A stretch of 31,483 nt of DNA from an uncultured Bacilli bacterium. Its GTDB lineage: Bacteria; Bacillota_I; Bacilli_A; RF39; UBA660. Shown in pieces: positions 8,240 to 18,010 of this stretch (positions within the stretch are counted from its first letter, which is position 1; each line of letters opens with the position of its first letter). The DNA lies in NCBI GenBank assembly GCA_934169415.1, contig CAKPNP010000012.1, positions 1 to 31,483 on the forward strand, written 5' to 3'. A program made the translations under genes and the position numbers. The notes beneath the pieces are model-generated. The model was not told the origin of the DNA, ran no database searches, and was given only the letters and a program-made list of their open reading frames with translations.

Positions 8240-8280
8240 TTTAAGGATGTTGCAAAAACAAGACCAATTAATTAAATAAA

Positions 8281-8309
8281 AAAATAAAAACCCTTATTAT
8301 ATAAGGGTT
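8281..8309 (-). terminator. Terminator of tRNA-Cys
   Basis: A 9-bp stem (8289-8297 with 8301-8309) with a TAT loop is followed on the minus strand by a T-rich tract, 11 bases downstream of the tRNA end. Confidence 0.75.
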
Positions 8310-8319
8310 ATATACATAT

Positions 8320-8394
8320 TGGAGGGCCTAGTCGGATTTGAACCAACGATCGGGGAGTTGCAGTCCCATGCCTTAGCCACTTGGCTATAGACCC
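8320..8394 (-). tRNA. tRNA-Cys (anticodon GCA)
   Basis: On the minus strand the 75-nt gene folds into a cloverleaf. Acceptor GGGTCTA pairs with TAGGCCC, the D-arm is GCCAAGTGGCTAAGGC, the anticodon loop is CTGCAAC (GCA), the T-arm contains GTTCGAATC, and CCA is encoded. It stands alone with its own terminator. Confidence 0.95.
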
Positions 8395-8499
8395 ACATAC
8401 AAGTTAATTATAACAAAATATTTTTTTTTAATCAATACTTTTTTTATAATTAACTATTATATTATATGTTTTAATACACTAAAAATTACCTTAAAAAAT

Positions 8500-10275
8500 C
8501 TACTTTAATTTAGTTTCTAAATTATGTTTTAATATATCATTAGATATTTCAACTATATTTCTTGCATAATTATTTTTTTCTTTTATATAATTAGAATCAA
8601 CTTTTTTATATTCTTTATATTCGTTATATTGTGAATTATAATACACCTTATTAGTAACCCAATTTCCATTAGGGAATACTACTATATTTTCATCTACACT
8701 AAATATATCATTACCAAGTAAATTCTTATATTCTAATCCTAACATATTAGCAATCGTAGGATACAAGTCTATCATTCCCATAACTTCTTCTACATCAACA
8801 TTAAATGTTTTATCTTTAGTCCATATAATAAGAGGAACTTTAGAAATTTCTTCATATTTATAAAAATCTATATCTACATAATCAGATTCATCCTTATTGT
8901 AATTATAATATAAATCATAATATTTCTTTTTTATTTTAGCATCATGATCTCCATATATAACAACTACAGTATTATCAAGTAGACCATAGCTAGATAATTT
9001 ATCAATAAACTCACCTATTGCATCATCTGCATAATGTAACAATTTTATGTAATCCCCTATTAATGTACCCTCCATGTAATCAACATCAAAATCAGTACTA
9101 TCATTAGTAATAAAAGGTGTATGATTACTAAGCATAATTAGTGTTGCTGAAAATTTATTATCACTTATATTATTTATAATATCTGCTGACTGTGAAAAGA
9201 AAGATTTATCAGACAAACCTAATCCTAATTTATCAGTTAAGTCATAAATATCATAACAGTAATAATTGTCTATAGAAAAATTTTTATAAATATTACTTCT
9301 ATTCCAATAATTACAAGAATTTCCATGCATATTAAATACATAATACCCACTATTTTTAAGTGAAGATTGTATTGTGTTAAAGGTATTATCAGTATAATTT
9401 AAAAATGTTGTTCCAACGCCTATCGGAAGAAGTGAATTATAAAATGTATATTCAGTATCACTACTAGTTCCAACAGATTCTTGTGAATAAAAATTAGAAA
9501 AATATATTCCTTCCTGTTTTAATTTATTTAAATTAGGAGTTATAACTTCACCATTTATACTTTCATCTAAAAACATTACTTGAATACTTTCTGCATGTAT
9601 AAATATAACATTTTTATCTTTAAATATATTAGTATATTCATTAGTTTTAATCTTTTTACTAGAAAAATAATTATTAATATTATCTATATTATTATATTTA
9701 TGTGGGAATACATTATATATATTATAGATTATATCTGATAATTGGTATGAATATATCCCAAAATTTCTTGCTTTATATACTTTATTCCATTCATGTTTAA
9801 TCATATATATATCATTTTGATTTAAAGTTAAAATAAACGTTACAAACAAAATTAATGATAAAACAATACTATTTTTAAACTTTGTTTTATTTATATTATA
9901 TTTTTTCTTATCAAATAATAAAATTATTAAGAATAATATCGGTTGATATATAAATATAAAATCAACAGGTTCAAATACACTTGTTATAGCTCCACTTGGT
10001 AATCTTAAAGCTTGAAAAAACGTTTCAAATAATACTACAGATACAAAATCGTTATATTCATTAAAATAAATAGAATTAACTATACATATTATAGTTAATA
10101 TAATAGACCATATAAATAAATATAAATTTCTTCTTTTAAATAAATAAGAAAATCCAGTTATCACAAGTATTATTAGTAAATCATTTATTATAAATCTTAT
10201 GTTAAAACCACTTGTTAAAATTAAAACTAGAAAACTGTTAAGTAAACTAGTTAAAATAAATATAATACTATTCAT
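8500..10275 (-). CDS. LTA synthase family glycerol phosphotransferase
   Basis: The 591-residue protein has about five N-terminal membrane segments (residues 1-160) and an extracellular sulfatase-fold domain. Expected LtaS active-site residues are visible: metal ligand Glu in HAES (Glu229), nucleophile Thr in VGTSSD (Thr270), HGN (His317) and GDHD (Asp443, His444). LtaS-type enzymes move glycerol phosphate from phosphatidylglycerol onto a glycolipid or growing chain on the outer membrane face and need Mn2+. The ATG overlaps the TAA of the ZIP gene (TAATG), so translation is coupled. A related phosphoglycerol or phosphoethanolamine transferase is possible; the Thr rather than Ser or Cys nucleophile fits LTA synthases. 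Confidence 0.85.
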   Translation of the reverse strand: MNSIIFILTSLLNSFLVLILTSGFNIRFIINDLLIILVITGFSYLFKRRNLYLFIWSIILTIICIVNSIYFNEYNDFVSVVLFETFFQALRLPSGAITSVFEPVDFIFIYQPILFLIILLFDKKKYNINKTKFKNSIVLSLILFVTFILTLNQNDIYMIKHEWNKVYKARNFGIYSYQLSDIIYNIYNVFPHKYNNIDNINNYFSSKKIKTNEYTNIFKDKNVIFIHAESIQVMFLDESINGEVITPNLNKLKQEGIYFSNFYSQESVGTSSDTEYTFYNSLLPIGVGTTFLNYTDNTFNTIQSSLKNSGYYVFNMHGNSCNYWNRSNIYKNFSIDNYYCYDIYDLTDKLGLGLSDKSFFSQSADIINNISDNKFSATLIMLSNHTPFITNDSTDFDVDYMEGTLIGDYIKLLHYADDAIGEFIDKLSSYGLLDNTVVVIYGDHDAKIKKKYYDLYYNYNKDESDYVDIDFYKYEEISKVPLIIWTKDKTFNVDVEEVMGMIDLYPTIANMLGLEYKNLLGNDIFSVDENIVVFPNGNWVTNKVYYNSQYNEYKEYKKVDSNYIKEKNNYARNIVEISNDILKHNLETKLK

Positions 10276-10985
10276 TAATGACTATGAAACATAAGACTTA
10301 TTATAAATAATAAAGTTCCTATTATAAATCCTATTATGTTACTTTTTTTATTTTGTTTTAACATATGTTCTAATAATTCAAATAATGATATATATATAAT
10401 CATACCAAGTGTTAAAGAATTCATTATTCCTATTATATTTGTAGTACTTTTAGTAAGACTCATAATAAATCCACCTAAAAGAGTTGATAAAGATACTAAT
10501 AATCCCACTATTAATATTTTAGTTTTACTATATTTAGATTCTTCTAAACTAGAAGATATAACCATACCCATTGGTATATTATGTAATCCTACGCCAAGCC
10601 CTATCATAAGTCCTATATGAAAATCAGTAGATAATGCAGTATATAATGCCATTCCTTCTATAATATTATGTAATATTAAAGCAATAGAAGAAACTATCAC
10701 TATATGAAGTGAATGATTTTTAGAATTACTGTGTTCATGTTCTGGTATAAATAAATCTAGTATCTTTAATACAAATATACCAATTAAAGCATATAATATT
10801 ACTTTAAATAAGCTTAAATATTCTAAAGATTCTGGGATTAATTCTAATACTATTAAATATATTAAAACGCTAAAACCTATACTGATAGATAACTCAGTTA
10901 TTTTTTTATTATTTTTAAAAATTAATACTAATATAACCCCTATTAATATTGTAAGTCCAAATAAACCTGTTATAATTAAATTCAT
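10275..10985 (-). CDS. ZIP family divalent metal transporter
   Basis: The 236-residue protein has about seven to eight membrane segments. The ZIP metal-site motifs are HNIIEG (106-111) and HNIPMG (135-140), and a His-rich cytoplasmic loop PEHEHSNSKNHSLH sits at 81-94. ZIP proteins move Zn2+, Mn2+ or Fe2+ into the cytoplasm. The second motif has Met where HNIPEG-type members have Glu, which may affect the second metal site. It overlaps the upstream ATPase by four bases and the downstream LTA-synthase-like gene by one, so the three are one operon. Mn2+ supply for the LtaS-like enzyme is an attractive but unproven link. Confidence 0.85.
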   Translation of the reverse strand: MNLIITGLFGLTILIGVILVLIFKNNKKITELSISIGFSVLIYLIVLELIPESLEYLSLFKVILYALIGIFVLKILDLFIPEHEHSNSKNHSLHIVIVSSIALILHNIIEGMALYTALSTDFHIGLMIGLGVGLHNIPMGMVISSSLEESKYSKTKILIVGLLVSLSTLLGGFIMSLTKSTTNIIGIMNSLTLGMIIYISLFELLEHMLKQNKKSNIIGFIIGTLLFIISLMFHSH

Positions 10986-13231
10986 ACTTCCTCCTTAAAT
11001 ATCTTACTAACAACAATATTTAAAACATTAAATACAAGTGTTGATAATAAAACTAAAATCACTATAAATAAGAACATTTTTAAATTTAAAATTGTAAGTG
11101 AAAATAAAGTTCTAAGTCCAAGAACAGATATAGAAAATCCTAGTAATAGAAATACTATTAAAAATATTCTCAATTTATTAAATGGCATACAAAGTCTAAA
11201 TAAAAGTAAAAAACCTGTAAACGCTGTCATTATAACACATAAAGTGGATACTTGACTAGTATCTAAATGAAATAAATCACTTAAAACTGTTAAAAAAAGA
11301 ATATTCATTACTATAGTAAGTGCTGATGGAATGCTTCTTTTAAATACTTTATTTAAAAATGAACCACTTACTATCTCATCATTTGGTTCTAATGCCAAAA
11401 TAAACGATGGTATTCCAATAGTAAAAACACTTGTAAGAGTTAATTGAATAGGTTCAAATGGATAATTTTTATTGATAAAAACAAATAATAAAGCAAGTAA
11501 GGATGAATAAATAGTCTTAGATAAGAAAAGTGTTGCTGATCTTTCTAAATTATTAATACTTCTTCTTCCCTCTTTTATTATACTTGGAATAGAATTAAAA
11601 TCATCATCCAATATAACTATTTCACTTACATTTTTAGCCATTTCACTACCACTATTTATAGTAATTCCACAGTCTGATTCCTTTAAGGCTAAAACATCAT
11701 TTACCCCATCACCTGCAAATGCAACACAATGTTTATTATCCTTTAATATTTTTATTATTTCCTTTTTTTGTATAGGCGTTGCTCTTACAAATATATTATT
11801 ATTTAAAACAGCACTAGATAAATCATCAACTATAGATATATCTACAGCTTTTAAATTTTTTAAATTAACTTTTTTAGCTATATTTAATACATTATCAATT
11901 CCATCACCAGAAATAATTTTTATATCAATATTTTCTTTATTCAAATAATCTATCATTTTATATGCATTTTTTCTTATTTCATCTTCTAAAACAATTAATG
12001 CAAGTGGAATAGAGTTTTCTTCATTTTCACATAATAATATAACTCTTTTATCTTTATAATTTTTTAATTCTGGTATTTCTTTTTTATAAATAATTTCTGG
12101 AGCTCCTATTATATATGTTTTATCTTTAAATACTATCCCACTATACTTAGTAATTGGTGAAAAATCTATTCTTTTTACAAAAGTATAATTATCATATTTT
12201 TTAAAATAATTATTTAATGCTTTGCTCGTTGAATTGTTAATATCCATATTAGATACAATATTGCCCATTATTTCATACACATCAACATTTTTTAAAGGTA
12301 CTATTTTTTCAACTTTCATATTACCACTTGTTATAGTACCCGTTTTATCAAAGCATATAGTATCTACTCTAGCTAGCATTTCAACAGAATATAAATCCTG
12401 TGTAAGTACATTTATTTTAGATAATCTTATTACTGAAACAGCTAAAACCGTACTAGTAAGTAGAATTAATCCTTCTGGAATCATTCCTATAATTGCAGCC
12501 ACTGTATTTATAATTGAAGATGATATATCATAATTTATTTTATATTGATTTATAAATAATAGTATACCAAGTGGAATAATAGCTACTGAAACAATTTTGA
12601 TTATTTGCTTTAAAGATTTTAAAATTACAGAGTTTTCTACCTTTACATATTTTGCTTGTAACGCTATAGTATTTACATAATTATCTTGTTTTATATGTTT
12701 TACTTGTGCTACACATTTACCTGATAGGACATAACTACCTGATAAAATTAAATCGCCTTCTTTATAATTAATAGCTTCTTGTTCTCCAGTTAAAAAAGAT
12801 TCATCCAAAGATACATTACCATCTATTATAATACTATCAACAACTACTTGACTACCTTGTTTTAGCATATATATATCATCAAGTACTAAAGATGATATGC
12901 TTATTTTTTTTACAACACCATCTCTTATAACTGAAACTTTATTTTCTTTTATTACATTTAATTTATCAATTATTTTTTTAGATCTAATCTCCTGTATAGT
13001 ACTTATTAAAATATTACAAACTACAACACCTAAAAAAAGAGTATTTTTGTAACTACCCACAAATAAAACAATTATAGCTAAAACTATATTAAGAATATTA
13101 AACAAAGTAAAAATATTTTTAATAATAATTTTAGGAATAGTGTTTGTACTAACATCAATTATCTCGTTTGTTAAATTATTATTTATTCTTTCCTCTACTT
13201 CTTTATTACTTAATCCTTTTATATCTTTCAT
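10982..13231 (-). CDS. P-type cation-transporting ATPase (CtpE-like)
   Basis: The 749-residue P-type ATPase has actuator motif LTGE (147-150), membrane motif PEGL (252-255), phosphorylation motif DKTGT (Asp295), and GDGVND in the P-domain. C-terminal membrane segments begin near SKTIYSSLLALLFVF. The PEGL motif and the absence of an N-terminal metal-binding domain argue against a Cu/Zn/Cd pump and for a Ca2+- or Mg2+-type family; the overall pattern resembles CtpE-like ATPases, reported to move calcium. Ion specificity cannot be read from sequence. It heads the operon with ZIP and LTA-synthase-like genes; GAGG precedes the ATG and a TATAAT lies at 13249-13254. Confidence 0.85.
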   Translation of the reverse strand: MKDIKGLSNKEVEERINNNLTNEIIDVSTNTIPKIIIKNIFTLFNILNIVLAIIVLFVGSYKNTLFLGVVVCNILISTIQEIRSKKIIDKLNVIKENKVSVIRDGVVKKISISSLVLDDIYMLKQGSQVVVDSIIIDGNVSLDESFLTGEQEAINYKEGDLILSGSYVLSGKCVAQVKHIKQDNYVNTIALQAKYVKVENSVILKSLKQIIKIVSVAIIPLGILLFINQYKINYDISSSIINTVAAIIGMIPEGLILLTSTVLAVSVIRLSKINVLTQDLYSVEMLARVDTICFDKTGTITSGNMKVEKIVPLKNVDVYEIMGNIVSNMDINNSTSKALNNYFKKYDNYTFVKRIDFSPITKYSGIVFKDKTYIIGAPEIIYKKEIPELKNYKDKRVILLCENEENSIPLALIVLEDEIRKNAYKMIDYLNKENIDIKIISGDGIDNVLNIAKKVNLKNLKAVDISIVDDLSSAVLNNNIFVRATPIQKKEIIKILKDNKHCVAFAGDGVNDVLALKESDCGITINSGSEMAKNVSEIVILDDDFNSIPSIIKEGRRSINNLERSATLFLSKTIYSSLLALLFVFINKNYPFEPIQLTLTSVFTIGIPSFILALEPNDEIVSGSFLNKVFKRSIPSALTIVMNILFLTVLSDLFHLDTSQVSTLCVIMTAFTGFLLLFRLCMPFNKLRIFLIVFLLLGFSISVLGLRTLFSLTILNLKMFLFIVILVLLSTLVFNVLNIVVSKIFKEEV

Positions 13232-13351
13232 AAAAATACCTCTTTTATATTATAACAAAATTTATTTAAATAATTTGTTACATTTTTGTAATAATTACTA
13301 GTTTATTATATCACTTTAAATTTTATATTAAAATGTATATTTCTGCTTTTA

Positions 13352-13383
13352 TCTAAAAAAACAAGAAAAATTAATTTCTTGTT
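13352..13383 (-). terminator. Terminator of mraY
   Basis: A 9-bp stem (13360-13368 with 13375-13383) and AATTAA loop is followed on the minus strand by a T-tract, four bases beyond the mraY stop. Confidence 0.8.
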
Positions 13384-13386
13384 ATC

Positions 13387-14376
13387 TTAAATCCAAACAC
13401 CCCATAATATTGCAACAGCAGCTAAAATTAATCCAACTACCCAAAATGTTTTAACAATATCTTGTTCAGCCCAACCTAGTTTTTCAAAATGGTGATGTAA
13501 AGGGGTCATTAAGAACACTCTCTTACCAGTAATTCTAACTGAGATGTTTTGTATTATGCATACCAATGTTTCAACAACAAATACACCCGCTACAACTATT
13601 AAGGTTAATTCGTGACTAGAAATTATAGCTACAGCAGCTAAAGTAGAACCTAGTGCTAAAGAACCAGTATCTCCCATAAATACTTTAGCAGGATAAGTAT
13701 TATAAAATAAGAATGCTATTAAAGCTCCTACTAATATAAAACAAAATACGCCTATATCCTCACTACCAGTAATTCCACGTGAAGCCCAAGCAATTAAACC
13801 AAAAGCTAAGAATGCTATAGCAGATAACCCACCAGCTAAACCATCAAGTCCATCTGTTATATTTACTGCATTGCTAGATGCTACTAACATAAATAATATA
13901 AAGAAGCCATAAAACCACCCCATATTTATATGAAGATGAAATGTATATATTTCAAGTACAGGTTCCCTTCCACCCTTCATAAATAAAATGAAGAATACTA
14001 TAGCAATTAAAATCTGACCTAATAATTTTTGAAATTCAGTTAAACCATTATTATCATTTCTTTTTATTATTAAATAATCATCAATAAATCCAAGTAATGC
14101 ATAAGCTAAAAACACGAATAATATAATAGCTAAATTATAAGTAAATTCTAGTTTACCTAAAAGTATTAATATAAAAATACTAATAATAGTTGGAATTATA
14201 AATATTATTCCTCCCATAGTAGGGGTTCCATTCTTAGATTTATGTTTTAAGACATAAGAACTTGTTACCTGTTTTATTTTTAATTTTTTTAGTATTGGTA
14301 TTACAAACAAACCAAATATAATTGTAAGTATAAATCCTATCATAAATGCTAGAATTGCTTTTGCAAGTATTAACAC
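13387..14376 (-). CDS. mraY: Phospho-MurNAc-pentapeptide transferase MraY
   Basis: The 329-residue protein has about ten membrane segments. It carries MraY signatures: GFIDDY, NAVNITDGLDGLAGG, FMGDTGSLALG and the C-terminal MTPLHHHFEKLGW. It makes lipid I from UDP-MurNAc-pentapeptide and undecaprenyl phosphate at the inner membrane face. The start is GTG at 14376, with GGAGATGAT eight bases upstream, four bases after the stop of the MurE-type gene, so they form an operon. Length matches the family (about 320-360). Confidence 0.97.
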   Translation of the reverse strand: MLILAKAILAFMIGFILTIIFGLFVIPILKKLKIKQVTSSYVLKHKSKNGTPTMGGIIFIIPTIISIFILILLGKLEFTYNLAIILFVFLAYALLGFIDDYLIIKRNDNNGLTEFQKLLGQILIAIVFFILFMKGGREPVLEIYTFHLHINMGWFYGFFILFMLVASSNAVNITDGLDGLAGGLSAIAFLAFGLIAWASRGITGSEDIGVFCFILVGALIAFLFYNTYPAKVFMGDTGSLALGSTLAAVAIISSHELTLIVVAGVFVVETLVCIIQNISVRITGKRVFLMTPLHHHFEKLGWAEQDIVKTFWVVGLILAAVAILWGVWI

Positions 14377-14380
14377 ATAA

Positions 14381-15694
14381 TCATCTCCATAAATTTTCTA
14401 ACACAATTTTTTTATCATCAAAATAAATACGTTTATCTTTTATTATCTGATAATCTTCATGTCCTTTTCCTAACACTAATAGTATATCATTTTTTTTAAG
14501 CTTTTGTATACCCTTTATTATTGCTTTTTTACGATTTATTATAACTTCATAATTATCTTTTGTTACCCCTTTTAATATATCATTAATAATGCTCAATTCT
14601 TCTTCATCTCTAGGATTATCACTTGTAAATATACAGTAACTAGATAATTTACTTGCAATACTTCCCATAATAGGTCTTTTAGTTTTATCTCTGTTACCTC
14701 CACAACCTACAATAGTTATTACATTATTTGGTTTTAAAGATAAAGCTGTATTTATTATTTTTTCTACAGCATCAGGAGTATGTGCATAATCCACTATTAT
14801 AAGATTACTATCTTTTTTAATAACATCCATTCTACCATTTGGTGCATATAATTTAGATACATCAAGATCTAGATTTAATTCTTTAAATAGAATAATAACT
14901 ATAGATAAGTTATATATATTGTGTAAACCTATTAAACTTGTTTCGTATACTATATCATTTAATTTAAATGTTGTTTTAGAAACTAAAGTATCATAAGAAG
15001 ATATTTTATAATCATTTGAATCAAAACCATAAGTAACGGTATTCTCATTTATAAAATATTTAGAATACTCTGAATCACTATTTATTATTCTTCTATCACA
15101 CATATCAAATAATTTTAATTTACAATTTAAATAATTTTCCATAGTTTTATGATAATCTAAATGATCTGTAGTTAAATTAGTAAATATTCCATATATAAAA
15201 TGTAGCCCTGATAATCTATTCATATCAAGCCCCTGACTGCTACACTCCATTACTACATAATTAATAGAATCCTTACTACATTCAAGTAATAATTCATATA
15301 TTTCAAGTATATCCGGAGTAGTGTTGTTAAGACGCCTATATTCTCCATTTTTATAAAAACCAATTGTTCCTATATATGCTGCTTTTATTCCTATATTTAA
15401 AAATGCTTCATATATTAAAAATGCTGTTGTAGTTTTACCATTCGTCCCTGTTATTCCAATCAATTTTAAATCCTTAATTTCATCATAATAATTATTTTTT
15501 AAATATTCGACTAAATATTTGTGGGTATCACTTACTATAACGGTATCAACTGGATAAGATCCTTTTTCTACAATTACTCTACTAGCTCCATTTCTTATAG
15601 CATCCATTACATATTCATGCCCATCATGATTTTTTTTTAAAGCTATAAAAGTATCTCCCTTTTTTATTTTTCTTGAATCATCTTTAATATTCAT
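14381..15694 (-). CDS. murE: MurE-type Mur ligase, copy 1
   Basis: This 437-residue Mur ligase has ATP loop GTNGKTT (83-89), TTPDI near 125-129, carbamylated-Lys region NCKLKLF (190-196), YAHTPDA (303-309) and substrate motif DNPR (359-362). DNPR is the signature of MurE enzymes that add meso-diaminopimelate to UDP-MurNAc-Ala-Glu. One oddity is CSSQGL where most MurE have VSSHAL. The chosen ATG (15694) follows AGGTGAT; a GTG three codons earlier lies inside that site. It is directly upstream of mraY in the same transcript. A terminator separates it from the second copy. Confidence 0.85.
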   Translation of the reverse strand: MNIKDDSRKIKKGDTFIALKKNHDGHEYVMDAIRNGASRVIVEKGSYPVDTVIVSDTHKYLVEYLKNNYYDEIKDLKLIGITGTNGKTTTAFLIYEAFLNIGIKAAYIGTIGFYKNGEYRRLNNTTPDILEIYELLLECSKDSINYVVMECSSQGLDMNRLSGLHFIYGIFTNLTTDHLDYHKTMENYLNCKLKLFDMCDRRIINSDSEYSKYFINENTVTYGFDSNDYKISSYDTLVSKTTFKLNDIVYETSLIGLHNIYNLSIVIILFKELNLDLDVSKLYAPNGRMDVIKKDSNLIIVDYAHTPDAVEKIINTALSLKPNNVITIVGCGGNRDKTKRPIMGSIASKLSSYCIFTSDNPRDEEELSIINDILKGVTKDNYEVIINRKKAIIKGIQKLKKNDILLVLGKGHEDYQIIKDKRIYFDDKKIVLENLWR

Positions 15695-15750
15695 AATAAT
15701 CACCTAATGTATTTTATGAAAAAGTTGTAAAAGTGTAGATACAATATTTT

Positions 15751-15785
15751 AAACAAAAAAATATCAAATTTTACCTGATATTTTT
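15751..15785 (-). terminator. Terminator between the two MurE-type genes
   Basis: A 10-bp stem (15757-15766 with 15776-15785) with loop AATTTTACC is followed on the minus strand by a T-rich tract. It ends the transcript of the upstream MurE copy. Confidence 0.75.
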
Positions 15786-15790
15786 CATTT

Positions 15791-17155
15791 TTATAAATTA
15801 TTTTCTAAATCCGCAATATATTTTAATACTTCTTCTTTATCGTTATGTTTTATTTTTGTTTTACCAACTATATATTCCTCATGTCCTTTTCCAAGAATAA
15901 ATAAAATATCTTTAGAGTTTAATAAATCTATACCTTTTCGTATTGCTTTTTTCCTATCTAGACAAATTTCAAAATTTGTAAAATCATTACCATTTAATAT
16001 GTCTGAAACAATTTGATTTTCATCTTCATTATGTGGATCATCATCTGTAATAATAAAATAATCTGACATCTTAGATACTAATGAACCCATCATAGGTCTT
16101 TTTAATCTATCTCTTTCTCCAGTACATCCAAATACCACATATTTTTTACCAATTACATCAACCGCAGAAATAATATTATATATAGCATCAGGAGTATGTG
16201 CATAATCTATTATAATTAAATTATCTTTATAATTAATTGTATCCATTCTACCATTTGGTGCATTTAAAAATGGTACAGTACTTAATATATCCTCTATTTT
16301 AATATTCATATTATTTAAAACAGAAATCATTACTAATAAATTATAAACATTGTATGTTCCAATTAATTTTGTATTAACTGGATAATATGTGTTATTTACA
16401 CTTAAAGTAAAATTAGTGCCTAATGAATTTGATTCGTAGTCTTTAAAACTATACATTCCATTTTTACCATAAGTAATATTATTATTTTCCTCTAACATAA
16501 AATAATTACTATATGAATCATCTATATTTACAATAGCTTTTCCATTTGGTTTTAACATTTTAAACAATTTTTGTTTTGCTAAAGCATAATTTTTCATTGT
16601 TTTATGAAAATCTAAGTGATCAATAGTTAAATTTGTAAATACAGCATAATCAAAATTTATTGTACATAATCTATTATTTGCCAAGGCATGACTACTAACT
16701 TCCATCACAACAACTTTATAGCAATTATCATAAGCATCCATAAGTAGATTATATGTATCACATATATCAACACTAGTATTAGGTAAATTACATATTTTTT
16801 TATCTAAATAAAAACCAATTGTTCCTATATATGCTGTTTTAATGCCTAATTTATTTAATGCTTGATATATTAAATATGCACTTGTAGTCTTACCATTTGT
16901 TCCCGTTATTCCAATAATAGTCATTTCATCTAAAAATTTATTATAATTTTCTTTTAAATATTCATTTATATATTCTCTTGTATCTTTTACAATTAGAGTA
17001 TCTACACTGTAATTTCCATATTCAGCTATAATTTTAGAAGCACCATTTTCTATTGCACTTTCTATATATTTATGTCCATCATTTACCTCACATTTTAATG
17101 CAACAAAAATATCTCCTTTTTTTATTTTTCTTGAATCACTTTGTATATTTATCAT
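15791..17155 (-). CDS. MurE-type Mur ligase, copy 2 (diverged)
   Basis: This 454-residue paralogue of the neighbouring MurE has ATP loop GTNGKTT (85-91), VSSHAL (153-158), LAKQKLF (192-198) and YAHTPDA (318-324). Substrate-side motifs differ: NTSVDI in place of NTTPDI, and DDPH (372-375) in place of DNPR. Since that last motif contacts the incoming amino acid, it may add something other than meso-diaminopimelate, such as Lys or Ornithine, or act on another peptide. It has its own promoter (17171-17199), ribosome-binding site AAAGGTGGT and terminator, so it is expressed separately from copy 1 and mraY. Which copy is the housekeeping MurE cannot be proved here. Confidence 0.8.
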   Translation of the reverse strand: MINIQSDSRKIKKGDIFVALKCEVNDGHKYIESAIENGASKIIAEYGNYSVDTLIVKDTREYINEYLKENYNKFLDEMTIIGITGTNGKTTSAYLIYQALNKLGIKTAYIGTIGFYLDKKICNLPNTSVDICDTYNLLMDAYDNCYKVVVMEVSSHALANNRLCTINFDYAVFTNLTIDHLDFHKTMKNYALAKQKLFKMLKPNGKAIVNIDDSYSNYFMLEENNNITYGKNGMYSFKDYESNSLGTNFTLSVNNTYYPVNTKLIGTYNVYNLLVMISVLNNMNIKIEDILSTVPFLNAPNGRMDTINYKDNLIIIDYAHTPDAIYNIISAVDVIGKKYVVFGCTGERDRLKRPMMGSLVSKMSDYFIITDDDPHNEDENQIVSDILNGNDFTNFEICLDRKKAIRKGIDLLNSKDILFILGKGHEEYIVGKTKIKHNDKEEVLKYIADLENNL

Positions 17156-17170
17156 ATTACCACCTTTCTA

Positions 17171-17199
17171 ATAATATCACATTTATATATTTTTATCAA
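17171..17199 (-). promoter_or_regulatory. Promoter of MurE copy 2
   Basis: On the minus strand TTGATA (17194-17199) and TATTAT (17171-17176) are 17 bases apart, just upstream of the gene. Confidence 0.6.
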
Positions 17200-17245
17200 T
17201 TTATTATTAGTATTTATCAACTCATATAAAATATGTAAATTTGTA

Positions 17246-17274
17246 TTTACTTTGTAATAATATTAATGTATAAT
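17246..17274 (+). promoter_or_regulatory. Promoter of the divergent unknown gene
   Basis: TTTACT (17246-17251) and TATAAT (17269-17274) are 17 bases apart, followed by AAGGA at 17286-17290. The -10 overlaps an upstream in-frame ATG, which argues against that ATG as the start. Confidence 0.6.
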
Positions 17275-17298
17275 ACTCCTACAAAAAGGAATGATTAT

Positions 17299-17988
17299 AT
17301 GATTAGAAAATATAAAGTTGAAAATTTATATATTGCTAATATAACTGATGGAATTTATGAAAAAAGAATTGATGTTTACGCACCACTTACAAATTCTATT
17401 TCAATTGTAACTAAAAAAATAGTTAAAGAAAAATCAATTTACTGTGATATCATATATAATAGAAACATAAAATATCTTCCTGATTGCAATTACATTGAAT
17501 ATTCTAAATATCATAAAACATATATAATGAAATTAACTCCATTATTCCTACTTTTAAAGGATAAAAGTGTTAAAAAAGTAACAAGAGAAGACATCTTATA
17601 TTTTTATGATCAATTAAATCGTGATAATTTTGATAGCTTTAATGGTCTGGAACTAAAAAATAAAAATTTAAAAATTAACGATACTTCTAATGTTACTGTA
17701 TCAAAACCATTTTTTATCGAAATGGAAAAAGTAATAAGTGAGTTAGATACAAGTTTGAGTGAAGATATTAAAAATATGTATAGTAGTAAAATATCTGAAA
17801 TTGGAGAAAATTATATTAAAGATTTAGTTAAAAATTATAAAGAAATAAAACTAAATCCTAGTATTGAATTAGATATATTACATAAACATATAGAAAGACT
17901 TACTATACTTGAAGAAGAAATAATAAAATCAAATTATGAAAACAGTTTATTAAATGAATTAAATAATGTTAAACAAAAAATAAAATAG
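17299..17988 (+). CDS. Unknown 229-residue cytoplasmic protein
   Basis: No family is recognised. The first half (about residues 1-90) is mixed beta and polar, with no signal peptide or membrane segment. The second half is helical and Lys/Glu rich, likely coiled coil (from about residue 140: MEKVISELDTSLSEDIKNMY and onward). The ATG at 17299 follows AAGGA at good spacing; an ATG 11 codons upstream lies on the promoter -10 box and is not used. It sits between two minus-strand Mur ligase genes and is transcribed the other way, with its own promoter and a shared bidirectional terminator, so a wall-related role is only a neighbourhood guess. Confidence 0.65.
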   Translation: MIRKYKVENLYIANITDGIYEKRIDVYAPLTNSISIVTKKIVKEKSIYCDIIYNRNIKYLPDCNYIEYSKYHKTYIMKLTPLFLLLKDKSVKKVTREDILYFYDQLNRDNFDSFNGLELKNKNLKINDTSNVTVSKPFFIEMEKVISELDTSLSEDIKNMYSSKISEIGENYIKDLVKNYKEIKLNPSIELDILHKHIERLTILEEEIIKSNYENSLLNELNNVKQKIK

Positions 17989-18010
17989 GTATTTACGGTA
18001 CCTATTTTTC
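17982..18010. terminator. Bidirectional terminator between the unknown gene and MurF
   Basis: A 10-bp stem (17982-17991 with 17999-18008) with a 7-base loop is flanked by A-rich and T-rich tracts, so it can act on both converging genes. Confidence 0.8.
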
